Source: Trichomonas vaginalis G3
Taxonomy: Eukaryota; Parabasalia; Trichomonadida; Trichomonadidae
DNA: 64,000 nucleotides
Assembly (NCBI RefSeq): GCF_026262505.1
Contig: NC_067203.1
Coordinates: forward strand, 24,595,411 to 24,659,410
Reading direction: 5' to 3'
Part shown: piece by piece, positions 33,149-42,946 of the stretch
Numbering within the stretch: position 1 is the first letter of the stretch
Layout: each line of letters starts with the position of its first letter
Made by a program: the position numbers and the translations under genes
The notes under the pieces: model-generated
The model's database searches: none
Told to the model about the DNA's origin: nothing
What the model saw: only the letters and a program-made list of their open reading frames with translations

Positions 33149-33618
33149 TCACAAACCATTTTTCCTCTTCCTTCTTACAACAAAATCCGGATCTCTTTCC
33201 TTGTCTTTATTATCAAAAACTTCTTCGATGATTTTTGAAATCATGTCTTTGTTTTGCTGATATTCATCTGATTCTTCCGGAAGATATGCATTACTTAATG
33301 CCAAATCTATCACTTCTGGATGTGTTTTTCTTAATGATGATATATAATGAATTGCCTGAATTGTATCATAATCGATGTTCATCCAAGATTAAACATGAAA
33401 CTTGTTGCCTTGTCAATTGACGGAAGATTTAAAATGCGTTGAACAAGACTTTTAACTCCTATATCTGGAGTTACTTGTTCTTCATACAAGTAAATTTCGT
33501 TCTCAACTTTGGTTGTAAATGTTTTCCGAGCCGAAATTTTGCATTGTTCATTTTTCCGATCACCCTTTCCTATCGGATTGTCTTCATCATCATAAACTAG
33601 AATATTCTTCGAACTATT
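33149..33618 (-). pseudogene. 3' part of outer-element gene, split by the Maverick
   Basis: From the Maverick junction the minus-strand frame reads SSKNILVYDDEDNPIGKG... to a TGA at 33379. An overlapping frame starting ATGA continues (MNIDYDTIQAIHYISS...) to 33149. The first frame joins in register with the 5' part at 58346-58542 across the duplicated target site (FN|SSKN). The second frame may be the same gene after another indel, or a separate 77-residue gene. No family recognised. Confidence 0.65.
33614..33618. repeat. Maverick B target-site duplication (left)
   Basis: CTATT directly before the 21-nt A run. The same CTATT (58346-58350) follows the 21-nt T run at the right end. Polinton/Maverick insertions make 5-6 bp duplications. 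Confidence 0.8.
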
Positions 33619-33715
33619 AAAAAAAAAAAAAAAAAAAAAGGTAGTGGGACCTCCAGGCACTTCGTGCCCTCTAGCCCTGAAGATGTTTAGTATAAAATGA
33701 AGTTTAGTATAAATG
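33619..33715 (+). repeat. Maverick B left terminal inverted repeat
   Basis: 21 A's, GGTAGTGGG, TCCAGGCACTTCGTGCCCTC, then TAGCCCTGAAGATGTTTAG. It matches the right end over about 95 bp. The left copy has an extra roughly 17-bp duplication (ATGAAGTTTAGTATAA). It contains the hairpin GGCAC-TTC-GTGCC. Confidence 0.85.
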
Positions 33716-33734
33716 AAGTTTTTTGGGTATTGGG

Positions 33735-33775
33735 GGCTTCCCGGGCGCGTTGCGCCCTCTAGCCCATAAAAATTT
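33735..33775 (+). repeat. Second degenerate copy of the terminal hairpin
   Basis: GGGCGC-GTT-GCGCCC followed by TCTAGCCC repeats the layout of the terminal hairpin (GGCAC-TTC-GTGCC, then CTCTAGCCC). The stem sequence is changed but still pairs perfectly. Confidence 0.6.
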
Positions 33776-33867
33776 TTGGTAGAGCACTCAAAATAGTATA
33801 ACTTTGTCCGGACAAGTAAGGGTCTATCGTCGCTACAGGAAAAGTTACGGGCGTTCCAAGGAAGTAT

Positions 33868-34055
33868 ACTTTGAGAGACTCTTTAGAAACTTTAGACGTT
33901 TTACATAACCATCCATGCTTTTACTTTACATCCGATAAAAGTGGTTTGGAAACCGTTATGAGATGGTTAGAGGACATACATGACTATGAGTTTAGATATG
34001 ACAAGATAGAATATGAGAGAGGTCCTATAAACCGGAGAAAGTGTCATATAAACAT
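33868..34055 (+). pseudogene. Inverted fragment of the adenine methyltransferase gene
   Basis: About 188 bp nearly identical to the 3' coding part of the methyltransferase at the other end of the element (57336-58154), in opposite orientation. It encodes LRDSLETLDVLHN...INRRKCH. It lacks the catalytic DPPF part. It looks like right-end DNA copied to the left end, by gene conversion or template switching. Confidence 0.85.
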
Positions 34056-34087
34056 CTGTCAAAAACCGCTTTTTAACTTCACTTAAA

Positions 34088-34285
34088 ATGCCACGTAAGC
34101 TACGTAAGAATATACGTAAGAGGAAGAGAGCATTGAAACATCCAATAGTAAAACTGGCACCACAACAACAGTTGCAACAACAAATAATGAATGACCCCAC
34201 TATGTTGCAACAAATGTCAAGCAATCCTATGCTTTTAAACCGAGTTCTTGGTGCACAGAGTGGAGGTTTAAGAGCGGCACTTTAG
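34088..34285 (+). CDS. Small basic protein (65 aa), possible core/DNA-condensing protein
   Basis: Strongly basic N-terminus (MPRKLRKNIRKRKRALKHP) followed by a Gln/Met-rich tail. Size and charge are like small viral core proteins, but no family is recognised. It is the first intact gene inside the left end, followed at once by the large structural gene. Confidence 0.5.
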   Translation: MPRKLRKNIRKRKRALKHPIVKLAPQQQLQQQIMNDPTMLQQMSSNPMLLNRVLGAQSGGLRAAL

Positions 34286-34290
34286 CGAAA

Positions 34291-37200
34291 ATGGCAGGCT
34301 ATGGTGGAGCTGCAGACGGAACAGCCTATAACCCTCAAAGTCAAATGAATTTGAGTTCACTCAAAAATCAAATATCAGATGTCAAAAAGTCAAACATAGA
34401 CATACAGAAGCAAATAAGTGAAAACGAAAAGAAACTAGAATATGACAGAACACACAAAGAAACTCAATGAGTTAAACGTAGAGAAAAAGAAGAAAGAAGA
34501 ACAACTGAAAGAACTAAGTACAGAGGGAATATGCGAAAAAAGTGTCAGAAAAGCAGAAGTAGCAAAAATGGAACAAGATGTTGTAAATTTGAAAAACCAT
34601 ACTACTCAATATAAAGTACTGAAAGATGAAGAGATAAAACAAAAAGCCTGAAGACATATATGGATAGCGATGAGTATAAAAAAGAAGTTGAAGCAAATGT
34701 AAAGGCAGAAAAACTTTTACAGTTGCAAAACCAAACCGTACAGTATGAAAACTTAGCACAAGAAAGTAAAAATAACGACGCAGCCATGCAAAAGGCAATG
34801 AAAAGCGCAGAATATATAAAAGCTAACAATGACTGGTTAGATGCCCAAGCCAACGCCAAAGCAGCCCAACTTATAGGGTCAATAAGGACAAAAATACAAG
34901 CGGATGAAGACAGTTAAATGAAGCTTTAACAAATGCTGACTTTAAGAACGCCTTCGAAGCTCTTCATAGTAAGGTGAAACAAGTGAACGACTTCTCATCT
35001 GGAAAGAAAACTGAAGTCTGAAGGTTCGACAAAGAGTTAAAAGAAGTAGCACAAAATATGACGAAAATAACAGATGCAGCAACGAGACAGGCAGTTCAAA
35101 GTGCCTATACGCCGTTAGAGCAACTGTTGTGGAAAGTCAAGAAAAAGAGTTACAACAGACCAAAACAGACCTGTAAATGCTTTCTTAAAAACGAAAAGTC
35201 AGGTAGGACATTATGCTGCAGATGGAACATATGTTGCCAGCTGGTGGAACTTATATACCACCAAACCCTCCAAAGAAGCACCTGCACCAGGACTACCTAA
35301 AACATTTACATCGTCACATGGACACAGACACAAGCATGCACCAAAACCAACACAACAACCAAACAGTTCAAAATCCAGCACAACAACAACAACCAGCACA
35401 ACCACTCCACAACCAGCACAGCAACCAACAGTTCAAAACCCTGCACAACAACAACCACAAACAGAGCAAGGACATAAAAGAAGTAGAGAACAAGGAAACC
35501 AAGATTTCTTAAAAATGCTTAAAGAAGACTATGGTTACCCAGATACTCTTGACTTTAGTGACAGATATAAAGAAGCTATTAGAAAGTTCAAGGAAGGAAA
35601 TACTGACCCGAACCTATTTAGCTTTATGGCTCAGCACCAAATGGGATATAATTTCAAACCTGGAAAATACAAGCTCGCTAAGGGATATGATTTAATAGCA
35701 TATCATCCAAATGACATGACTGAATTTACTCCGAGATATTTGGTGTCAGAGCTAAATGACAATTCAACTCTCTTCATGAAACGCGTAAAAAATAGAGACG
35801 GAACGAAAGAAGAAAGGTTTATGAGTCCGGATGACTTAGATAGGGAACTTTTTAAAAACGGTCTCGGAATATATGAAATGCCAGCAGATGAGGTACAAGA
35901 AACTCCACAGGAAGAAGTTCAGATACAACCAGACATGGAAGAAATAGTTCAGCAACAACAGCTAGAAGAGCCTGAAGGAAACGAACAAGTCCCTCCTTTG
36001 GAAACTAACTTCACAGAACTAGATGAAGATTTGGAACAGCCGAAAAATCTTGACCCTCAACAAGACTATGAGGTGAATATGGAATCTTTCCAAGAGTCTA
36101 AGAAAAATTCGGCTGACAGAGTAGAAAATATCGAAAAATGTTCACCGCATACAAAAGACTCCAACATCAGATGAAAATATTCAGCATAGAATGGAAGTAC
36201 TGAAAGAAAATGTACGCAAATACAATAACCCTTTTTACTTACGACCATATAACGTTCAATCTTTGGCTGAACTCGGTGAAAATAAAAGGTTAAATTTCAA
36301 CAAAACATATAGAAATGAAACATTGTTTAAAGTTCATTCAGAACCTAGCCAATATGGAAACAAACCTACTTTTGTTTCTGCAGACTATGGAACTACAATG
36401 AGATGGGGTCATAAAGCTAACCCGGATAGGTGGTTCATAAACTTACAACCACAATTCCAAGAAGTTGTAGACGCAATGGAAGTGAATGGTGAACCAGATA
36501 TAGCTGGTATTTTCAGCGCGGCTTTAATGCCATTGAAAGATATGAAACATGCAGATATTTTGGACCAGTATGAAATGAACATGGCTGATGGAAATATAAC
36601 ACCTGACGTTCTAGAAATTTATCTCAAAGAACTACACAGAACCATAAGATGGTATATTTGGTGAAGAGTTTAGAAAGAAAGTTAGGGATAGAGAAGGAAG
36701 AGAACCTATTGTACATGACCTTGCAAACGAAAGTTTACAAAATGTCATAAAAACTTACTTTGCAGACAATGAACTGAGAAGGGATGAATATTTAAGAAAA
36801 CTCAAATGGACAGTACCAAATGAAATGTTAGTATTGAAAAAACATGTTCCTTGACAAAATAAAACCAACTACAGAAATAAATGACGCAAGCCTGAAACGT
36901 TGGGTAAAAGCTTTCCCATTCACAAAAGATATTGTTGGTAACATGGAAAGAAAACCAGAATGGCTACAAAAACATATATTTGGAAACGAGCTTATTCCAT
37001 ATGGACAAGCTCTGTTTGAAGAGCTTGAACCGGAAACTCAGGAAAGAGTCATGCAAACAATACGCGAAGACTCAAATACAAACTATGACAAAATCTTTCT
37101 AGGATATAGGTTACCTGAGATGGGCGACCAGAGCCCAAAGGCAAAAAGGACATGGGAAGTTTACAACATACTAGGTGAACATGAGGCAAAGATGCAACAA

Positions 37201-37381
37201 CTTGAAGCAGAGGGCAAGTTACCAAAAGCGACACCAAAGAAGAAGAGTAGAACAAAGTGAAAATAGTGAAGAAGTAACTTCATCTAGTGAAAGTAGTGGC
37301 AATGAAGGAAAAAGAAGAGTTAAAAACTCAGTCAGGAAGAAAGTAAAGCTTGGTCCGAGTGGGTTCTATTATGACACATAA
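34291..37381 (+). pseudogene. Large putative virion structural protein, heavily frameshifted
   Basis: The ATG at 34291 (MAGYGGAADGTAYNP) starts a chain of short frames that together look like one gene of about 1000 residues. They comprise a long coiled coil (34.3-35.1 kb), a Pro/Thr/Gln-rich linker with His-rich patch (35.2-35.5), a globular region (35515-37260, LKEDYGYPDTLDF..., VSADYGTTMRWG...) and a serine/lysine tail ending at 37381. About ten single-base breaks occur, e.g. near 34445, 34650, 34917, 35500, 36174, 36650 (another frame continues VRDREGREPI), 36840 and 37250. Its position before the capsid gene suggests a structural role. Confidence 0.5.
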
Positions 37382-37394
37382 ATCCAACTATTCT

Positions 37395-37413
37395 ATATTT
37401 TTACCCATATGAA
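37395..37413 (+). promoter_or_regulatory. AT-rich leader of capsid gene
   Basis: TATATTTTTACCCATATGAA directly precedes the ATG at 37414 and fits the element-B pattern (TATTTTTAY within about 25 bp of the ATG). Confidence 0.4.
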
Positions 37414-39015
37414 ATGTACGCCGCTCAGAATATAACGCCAACAGTTTTGGATGCCATGAACGGAAATGTTTCCGAATGGTATAACGAATGCGACAATGCC
37501 ATTAGAAGGTCAGAAAATAGTTCCTGGAACTTACGAATATACAACTGCTGTTTCTTATGGAAATGTAGGTGAGTTTGGAGAAGGTTCTTCAACAACAGTA
37601 GATATTGCTTGCGACAGGTTTCATATTATTTCTATTGACAACTCATTCTTATACGTGGAACAAGACATTGAAATAAAACCTTCTGCCAAGTTGTCTGACA
37701 AGAAAGGTTGCAATGGAATTTTCTATGTCGGATACCAATATGCTCCAGAAGTTTTCATGGGATATAAGATATATTCTAACTCTGACTTAGTTCAAACAGT
37801 AAATGGGCAAACTATGAATGGTTCGCTTTGAGAAACTCAGTACAACCACAAGCTAGAGAACAAACAGACCATATGCAACTATTGAGAAAATAAGAGACTT
37901 GACCCTAACGTTCCAGGAGTTTATGTTAACCTTTCTGGTTCAGATGGAAATGCTGTCACTAAAGTAAAAATGAAACTTAGAGTTCCTTTGTCATCTTTCC
38001 TCATCTTCAGGTTTTTAAGATACTTGCCAAACTGGGCAGGAAAAATTTCTATCGAACTTACTCCAAGCAAAAATAACTTAGTCATTGCACCAACACAAGA
38101 CCCATTCACTCTTACTGTAGCTGGAACTGGTGGAGCCAAGTTCTGTGACTTTTGCAAAGACAAAGTTGACTTAGACTTTGGTTTCTCAAACTTCAACACT
38201 GAAGTAAACTATTATTTCAATGCTGCTGGAACTGCTTGGGACCCAGTTAAGTTCACATGCGAAAAATTTGAATGCAAGAGAATAGAAAGCAGACTTGCAG
38301 TCTATATGTTGGACCCAGATATTTCAAATGCTTTAGCTGCCAAATATATTGCAGTTCCACTTATGTTCCCTATACACCAAATATCTGTCAAAGACTTTGC
38401 AGGTGAAGTTGGAAACCAAAGTGCTGACCCAGGTGCAAGAACAGATATTGCCTTAACAACTGCAATGAAACATGCAGATACTATGTTTGTACTGTTCAGA
38501 CGAACTATAAATGACTATTCTTGTTTCTACAACCCGGTATTAAATATCATATAAACATAGATGGCAAATATTATCCAAGAGAAGAATATTCTACAGTTGA
38601 GGATATGAGGTCATACAACTTGACATTAGATGCTATGAACTTTAACAACAACTTCACAACAACCATTAACCCTGAAATGCAAAGTTCTATTATGCCATAT
38701 GTGAAAGTATGGACTCATACAGGAGGTCAAAAAACTCAATATACAAATGGAGACCGTTCAAACTTTTGGCTTGGCATTCCATTTGCTGACTCAGAAGACT
38801 TTATGGGTGGTATTTCAACTGTTGGTACAGTTCAAATACAATATACTGGTGACAGAGACGGTCCAGATGAATTGAAAGCAAAGAAGTTTACAAAACCAAT
38901 AGCACTTTTCACGGAAGATGCTCTTTTGAAGATTCGTTCGATGAAACCTGCTGGGGCTCCTCAGATTGGCATAACGACAGCTTCCATCGAGCAGATTTTG
39001 GCAGCAGGTCAGTAA
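37414..39015 (+). pseudogene. Putative major capsid protein, frameshifted
   Basis: A gene of about 530 codons broken near 37465, 37825-37970 and 38535. It starts MYAAQNITPTVLDAMNG. Later parts read like the second jelly roll of Maverick/adeno-like capsid proteins: KHADTMFVLFRR...DYSCF.NPGIKYHINIDGKYYPREEYST, LTLDAMNFNN and a Gly-rich C-terminus. Length and beta-rich content fit a double-jelly-roll capsid protein, and it lies upstream of a penton-like gene as in other Polintons. The assignment is by inference. It would form the hexameric shell. Confidence 0.6.
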
Positions 39016-39329
39016 GTTGTTCTTGAACTGACTTCTCTCCGTCAAATATTGACAGTACGCCAGTTTTGACATAATATTGTATTATAAACTTTCCTTTAGA
39101 AATATCGGTCAGTTTTGTTGTTATATTTTTGTCTGCTTCAAGAACTTTCACCATTTCGGTTATACCAACTTTCTTTGCTTTATGAAAATATTTTGGTTCA
39201 GCAAAGACTGCTATTCTATAACATTTTCCATTGTTTGTATAAAGAACTATTCTGTCAATGTATTTGTATTGTTTGTGTGTGTAAACTTTGTTTTTGCTTC
39301 AATTCGAAGAGATACTCGAATACGTCCAT
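38909..39329 (-). pseudogene. Hypothetical antisense-strand gene overlapping capsid 3' end
   Basis: The ATG at 39329 (MDVFEYLFELKQK) diverges from the gene at 39348 with 18 bp between start codons. After a frameshift near 39290 the frame continues (YTHKQYKYIDRIVLYTNNGKCYRI...) to the formal stop at 38909. The last about 35 codons lie antisense to the capsid gene and look non-coding, so the original end was probably near 39010. Function unknown. Confidence 0.45.
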
Positions 39330-39347
39330 CTTTTTATTCTAAGTAAA
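39330..39347. promoter_or_regulatory. 18-bp bidirectional start region
   Basis: CTTTTTATTCTAAGTAAA is all that separates the divergent start codons at 39329 and 39348. Confidence 0.5.
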
Positions 39348-39932
39348 ATGTCATTTCCGAAAAATAGAAGCGTAAGTGTTTCAAAAGGTTTAATGGCGGT
39401 GGCAGATGTGAAGTTAAATTCACCAACTCAAACAAACAGTCAAAGTGTTATTGTCAATGTCAAAGACAGAGATGTTGAAGTGGGGAAAACCATACGAGGA
39501 CGAAGATGGTATAACAATAGTTCCTGTAAAAGAACAACAACAACATACCCTGAAGTTAGCAGAGACTTAAGTTCTGTTGCAGATATTCGAAACGACTACC
39601 AACAACTGAAAGACAAACTTCAAACTCAGGAGAAGATTTGTCAAGCTTTAGGTATAATGTTAAACTTGGTCGAACACAACCCTGTAAAAGTGAACTCATA
39701 TGTCATTGCACCTCATGAAGTTTTGAAAGAACTATTGAAACTTTTGACAGAGGCAGACGATATAAACATCAAAGAAATAGAACCCGACGTTAGTTGCTGT
39801 GGTGTTTCATATAATGTCATTGACAAGATATACGTTATGAAAGGAGGTGAAACGTTGAACTTAAAATATAGTTTCCCAGACGTTATAAAAATATTTGACG
39901 ACCACAACATTTCATTAAAATTTATTTGCTAA
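39348..39932 (+). CDS. Hypothetical Maverick protein (194 aa)
   Basis: The ATG at 39348 (MSFPKNRSVSVSKG) is preferred over an in-frame upstream codon because of the divergent neighbour. It has a basic N-terminus with RGRRWYNN, a helical middle (NDYQQLKDKLQTQEK) and a C-terminal region with CCGVSYNVIDK. Located between the capsid and penton-like genes; could be a minor virion protein. No family recognised. Confidence 0.55.
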   Translation: MSFPKNRSVSVSKGLMAVADVKLNSPTQTNSQSVIVNVKDRDVEVGKTIRGRRWYNNSSCKRTTTTYPEVSRDLSSVADIRNDYQQLKDKLQTQEKICQALGIMLNLVEHNPVKVNSYVIAPHEVLKELLKLLTEADDINIKEIEPDVSCCGVSYNVIDKIYVMKGGETLNLKYSFPDVIKIFDDHNISLKFIC

Positions 39933-39936
39933 GTAA

Positions 39937-40726
39937 ATGGCAGAAGACACAATGGTTTATACTATTACGACTAAAAACCCTGAGTCATATAATTCTATAA
40001 CAACAAACTTACAAAGTCCTCAAGGACGATATTGTAAACTAACTTTAAACACAATGACGACTAAAGCCTGTTTTGCTCTTTTGACACCAGAAGATTTTAT
40101 TGTTGTGAATGGTAAAAAATACTCCTATGAAGATACTTACTCAGATATACCACCAACAGGTTTTGTTGACTTATTTAATACTTTAAGTACGGGTGTAAAA
40201 TGTGCTGCAACTAGAGCAGGTTTCATTATGTTTGGATGTCCGACTGAGTTTACTATAAACAATATGAGCTATAATACAAAAACTTATATCTGGTTTTTAC
40301 TACCAACAATTTCCTATAACAGGAAAAGGTGTCATACAAGGAATGTCTGTTCCATTGACTTTAAGTACACCTATTTTATATATTGTTTCAAACTTAGGTT
40401 CAAAGTGTTATTCGAATGTCGACAGAAACTACTATGACCAAAAGATACTTATGCGTATAAATAACACATTCTCTGCTGGTTTGCCTATTGTTCATTCGAA
40501 TGCAGAGTTTTCAGCTTTAGTAAACTCAAACACTTTAGCAAACATAAACTTAACCTTAGTTGACGCAAACTTTGTTCCTGTAAAACTTTTATGTCCTATG
40601 TATTTGTCAATGACGGCAGAAAGTTTCGAATTGGAAGATGCAACTGGTGAAAGTATTGTATTACAAGAACAACTTCAACAACAAATAGCTCAAGAACAAC
40701 AAATGCAACAAATAGCTCAAGAATAA
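39937..40726 (+). pseudogene. Putative minor capsid (penton) protein, one frameshift
   Basis: Frame 1 (39937 on) and frame 2 (to 40726) join near 40330. The joined product would be about 260 residues, beta-rich. The second part (RINNTFSAGLPIVHSN, then LTLVDANFVPVKLLCPMYLSM) resembles the conserved block of Polinton penton-like single-jelly-roll proteins. It ends in a Gln-rich tail (LQQQIAQEQQMQQ). Position between capsid and replication genes agrees. The assignment is by inference. Confidence 0.5.
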
Positions 40727-40755
40727 AAAAAATATTTTTTTTTATTTTTATAAAA
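40727..40755 (+). promoter_or_regulatory. Element-B promoter-like motif before helicase
   Basis: AAAAAAATATTTTTTTTTAT ending about 10 bp before the ATG. The same A(n)TATTTTTTAT block precedes genes starting at 42028, 45107, 45806, 47954 and 52123, so it is a candidate class promoter. Confidence 0.55.
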
Positions 40756-41991
40756 ATGTACAGAATAGATGTTTCAGATTTTTATGACTTCCAAACATTC
40801 AGAAATATGTGTCCATTTCGAGACTATAACAAAGCAGTCGAGAATTTGAAACGTTTAGTCATTTATGTTGACTCTGCCCCAGAATGTTATGTTATGAAAG
40901 AATGGGATGTAGTCTTTAACAAACCTAAAGCAACAATAGTTTCAGAACAAGAATGTAGACAGAAACTTAAGAAAATAAAAGTTGTACAAGTTGGCATGAA
41001 GATGTTAGATGCTTGGGATATCTTATTGTCAAAGTTAGAAGATTTTTCAGTTCGAGGTATAAAGTTCTATACACCTTCTCCAAACTTCTATTCTATCTTC
41101 ACTGGATATAAATACGAACAAGTAGAATGGAAAGAAAATATTATAGAAGCTTGGTTAGACCATGTCAAAGAAATTATATGCAATGGAAACGAAAGAGTCT
41201 ATGAGTATATCTTATGTTGGTTTGCAAACATCTTACAACATCCAAGTGCTAAAAATGAAACTGCTCTCATTATAATTGGAAAACAAGGAACAGGTAAGAA
41301 CACTTTCTTTACAGATATCTTATGCAAACTGTTAGAGGGCTATTCGAATCCGAATATGACAAACTTAGAAAACATCTGCGGTAAATTTAACTCTTCAATA
41401 GAGAATATGAAACTTATAGTATGTAACGAACTTCAAAGTATAGATACAACAAAAGTTTTGAACTCAGATGCTTTGAAGAGTCTTATAACAGACAAAGTTG
41501 GAGTTGTTGAAAGAAAATATAAAGACCAAAGAGTTTGTGAAAATGTTGCAAACTTCGTTATGGTTTCAAACAATGCTGTTCCGATGAAGTTAGAAAGTTC
41601 TGACAGAAGATATGTAGTTGTCAGAACGTCAGATTCTCATATGCAAGATACAGAATATTTTGACGCTTTGTCAGAAACTTTGACATCTGACTTTTACAAC
41701 CACTTGTTCTCATATTTCATGACATTAGATATTTCTAAGTTCAATCCAAGACAAATTCCACATACCGAAGAGAGACAAACATTGTTAGAAGCAAACAAGA
41801 GTGTATATGAACTGTTCATAGATGAAACTGACTTTGTGTCATTAGATGAAAGGTCATTGTACGATTCGTATAAACAATATTGTCAAGAATATGGTTATAT
41901 GACAGCGTCTAAACGAACATTCTTGGCAAATGTCAAAAGTCTTTTAGACGTACAGAATGGTGTATATACAAAGAAAAATTTTTCTGAGTAA
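40756..41991 (+). CDS. Superfamily 3 helicase (D5-like), intact
   Basis: 411 residues, complete. Walker A GKQGTGKN at 175-182, Walker B LIVCNE at 220-225, SF3 motif C VMVSNN at 268-273 and the arginine finger in SSDRRYVVV (284-285). The C-terminal domain after 330 is helical and may be winged-helix. SF3 helicases of viruses unwind DNA at the replication origin as hexamers. No primase motif is seen in the N-terminal 170 residues. It would serve as replicative helicase for the PolB-like gene on the other strand. Confidence 0.9.
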   Translation: MYRIDVSDFYDFQTFRNMCPFRDYNKAVENLKRLVIYVDSAPECYVMKEWDVVFNKPKATIVSEQECRQKLKKIKVVQVGMKMLDAWDILLSKLEDFSVRGIKFYTPSPNFYSIFTGYKYEQVEWKENIIEAWLDHVKEIICNGNERVYEYILCWFANILQHPSAKNETALIIIGKQGTGKNTFFTDILCKLLEGYSNPNMTNLENICGKFNSSIENMKLIVCNELQSIDTTKVLNSDALKSLITDKVGVVERKYKDQRVCENVANFVMVSNNAVPMKLESSDRRYVVVRTSDSHMQDTEYFDALSETLTSDFYNHLFSYFMTLDISKFNPRQIPHTEERQTLLEANKSVYELFIDETDFVSLDERSLYDSYKQYCQEYGYMTASKRTFLANVKSLLDVQNGVYTKKNFSE

Positions 41992-42027
41992 ATTTTAAAA
42001 AAAAATATTTTTTATCCGATAGAAAAG

Positions 42028-42447
42028 ATGACGAAATTCATCTCAGTAAACAAGTACATGACAGAAGTCAAAGAAGAACTAGACCCATTCACATATTTGA
42101 ATGTTTACTTCTACCATTTTGAAAAGTCTTCATTCAGCAAAGTTTGGAACATCGAACCAGTTAAGTTTGCTATTGTGACTAAAAATGGTGCGAAATTTGA
42201 AGACTTAGACATAGAAGGTTTGTTAGCAGTCAAAGAAAGTTTTGACAGAAGGTTCTCAAACCTTAAAGAAGGCAAAGCATACAAACTTGTTATACCTTAT
42301 GAACCAAAGAAAGCAGACGACTATGAATATTATGAGTCTAAAGTTGTAGAAGTTCAAGGTAAATTGGGTAAAAAGATTTTAGAGTCTAAGCCAGTGTTTG
42401 CTCCTAAAGAGGAAGAGAACATTGACATTGACCCAGAAATGTTCTAA
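42028..42447 (+). CDS. Hypothetical acidic protein (139 aa), possible ssDNA-binding
   Basis: Intact, behind a strong element-B motif (AAAATATTTTTTATCC). Alternating hydrophobic and charged residues (PVKFAIVTKNGAKFEDL, KAYKLVIPYEPKK) suggest an OB-like beta fold, and it ends in an acidic tail (EEENIDIDPEMF). A beta barrel with an acidic tail next to a helicase is the layout of viral single-strand binding proteins, but this is only inference. Confidence 0.5.
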   Translation: MTKFISVNKYMTEVKEELDPFTYLNVYFYHFEKSSFSKVWNIEPVKFAIVTKNGAKFEDLDIEGLLAVKESFDRRFSNLKEGKAYKLVIPYEPKKADDYEYYESKVVEVQGKLGKKILESKPVFAPKEEENIDIDPEMF

Positions 42448-42463
42448 AAATAAAATTTTATTT

Positions 42464-42910
42464 TTACATGTCAAATTTCTTCTTCTCTGGCTCTGGTTCT
42501 TTCTTCTCTTCTTCTACTTTCTTTTCTTTCTTTTCTCTCTTCTTCTTTTCTGGTGGAGTTATGTCAAACTTCTCAGAACCATATTTTTGTAAAAGTTCTT
42601 TGTCCTTTAATAGCTCTTCTATTCTGTTTTCTATTTCATCTTCAAGAACAGCGCATGTGTCTTCTTTGCATTCTAAGAAGTTTTGTTGGACTTCATCTCT
42701 CCAAGAGGCGTCATCTCTGTCAACAAGTCTGTCATTGACAAATTTTAAGACTGCTCTGCTTAATGTTTTATGGTTCTTGTCATATTCCCAGAAACAGAAC
42801 TTTAGAACAAATTCACCTTTCTTGTTTACACTATGTAAGATTTTATGGTCGACAGATGTTTTGCTGTCGAAAAGTTTATCTCGAATATAGATAGCGAAAT
42901 CGCTAGACAT
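42464..42910 (-). CDS. Hypothetical protein with Lys/Glu-rich tail (148 aa)
   Basis: Intact. The N-terminal 100 residues look globular (FAIYIRDKLFD, FVLKFCFWEYD). The C-terminus is low-complexity Lys/Glu/Pro (EKKKREKKEKK). Converges with 42028-42447 (16 bp apart) and diverges from the ATPase. Function unknown. Confidence 0.55.
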   Translation of the reverse strand: MSSDFAIYIRDKLFDSKTSVDHKILHSVNKKGEFVLKFCFWEYDKNHKTLSRAVLKFVNDRLVDRDDASWRDEVQQNFLECKEDTCAVLEDEIENRIEELLKDKELLQKYGSEKFDITPPEKKKREKKEKKVEEEKKEPEPEKKKFDM

Positions 42911-42946
42911 TTTCTAAAAGATAAAAATTTTAATTTTTCTAAAAAT
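42911..42946. promoter_or_regulatory. 36-bp bidirectional leader
   Basis: AAAAATTTTAATTTTT is centred between the divergent starts at 42910 and 42947 and is nearly self-complementary. Confidence 0.5.

Noticed and set aside
42468-42890. 140-aa serine/phenylalanine-rich plus-strand ORF
   Set aside because: Mirror of the Lys/Glu-rich minus-strand gene at 42464-42910; composition is a by-product.
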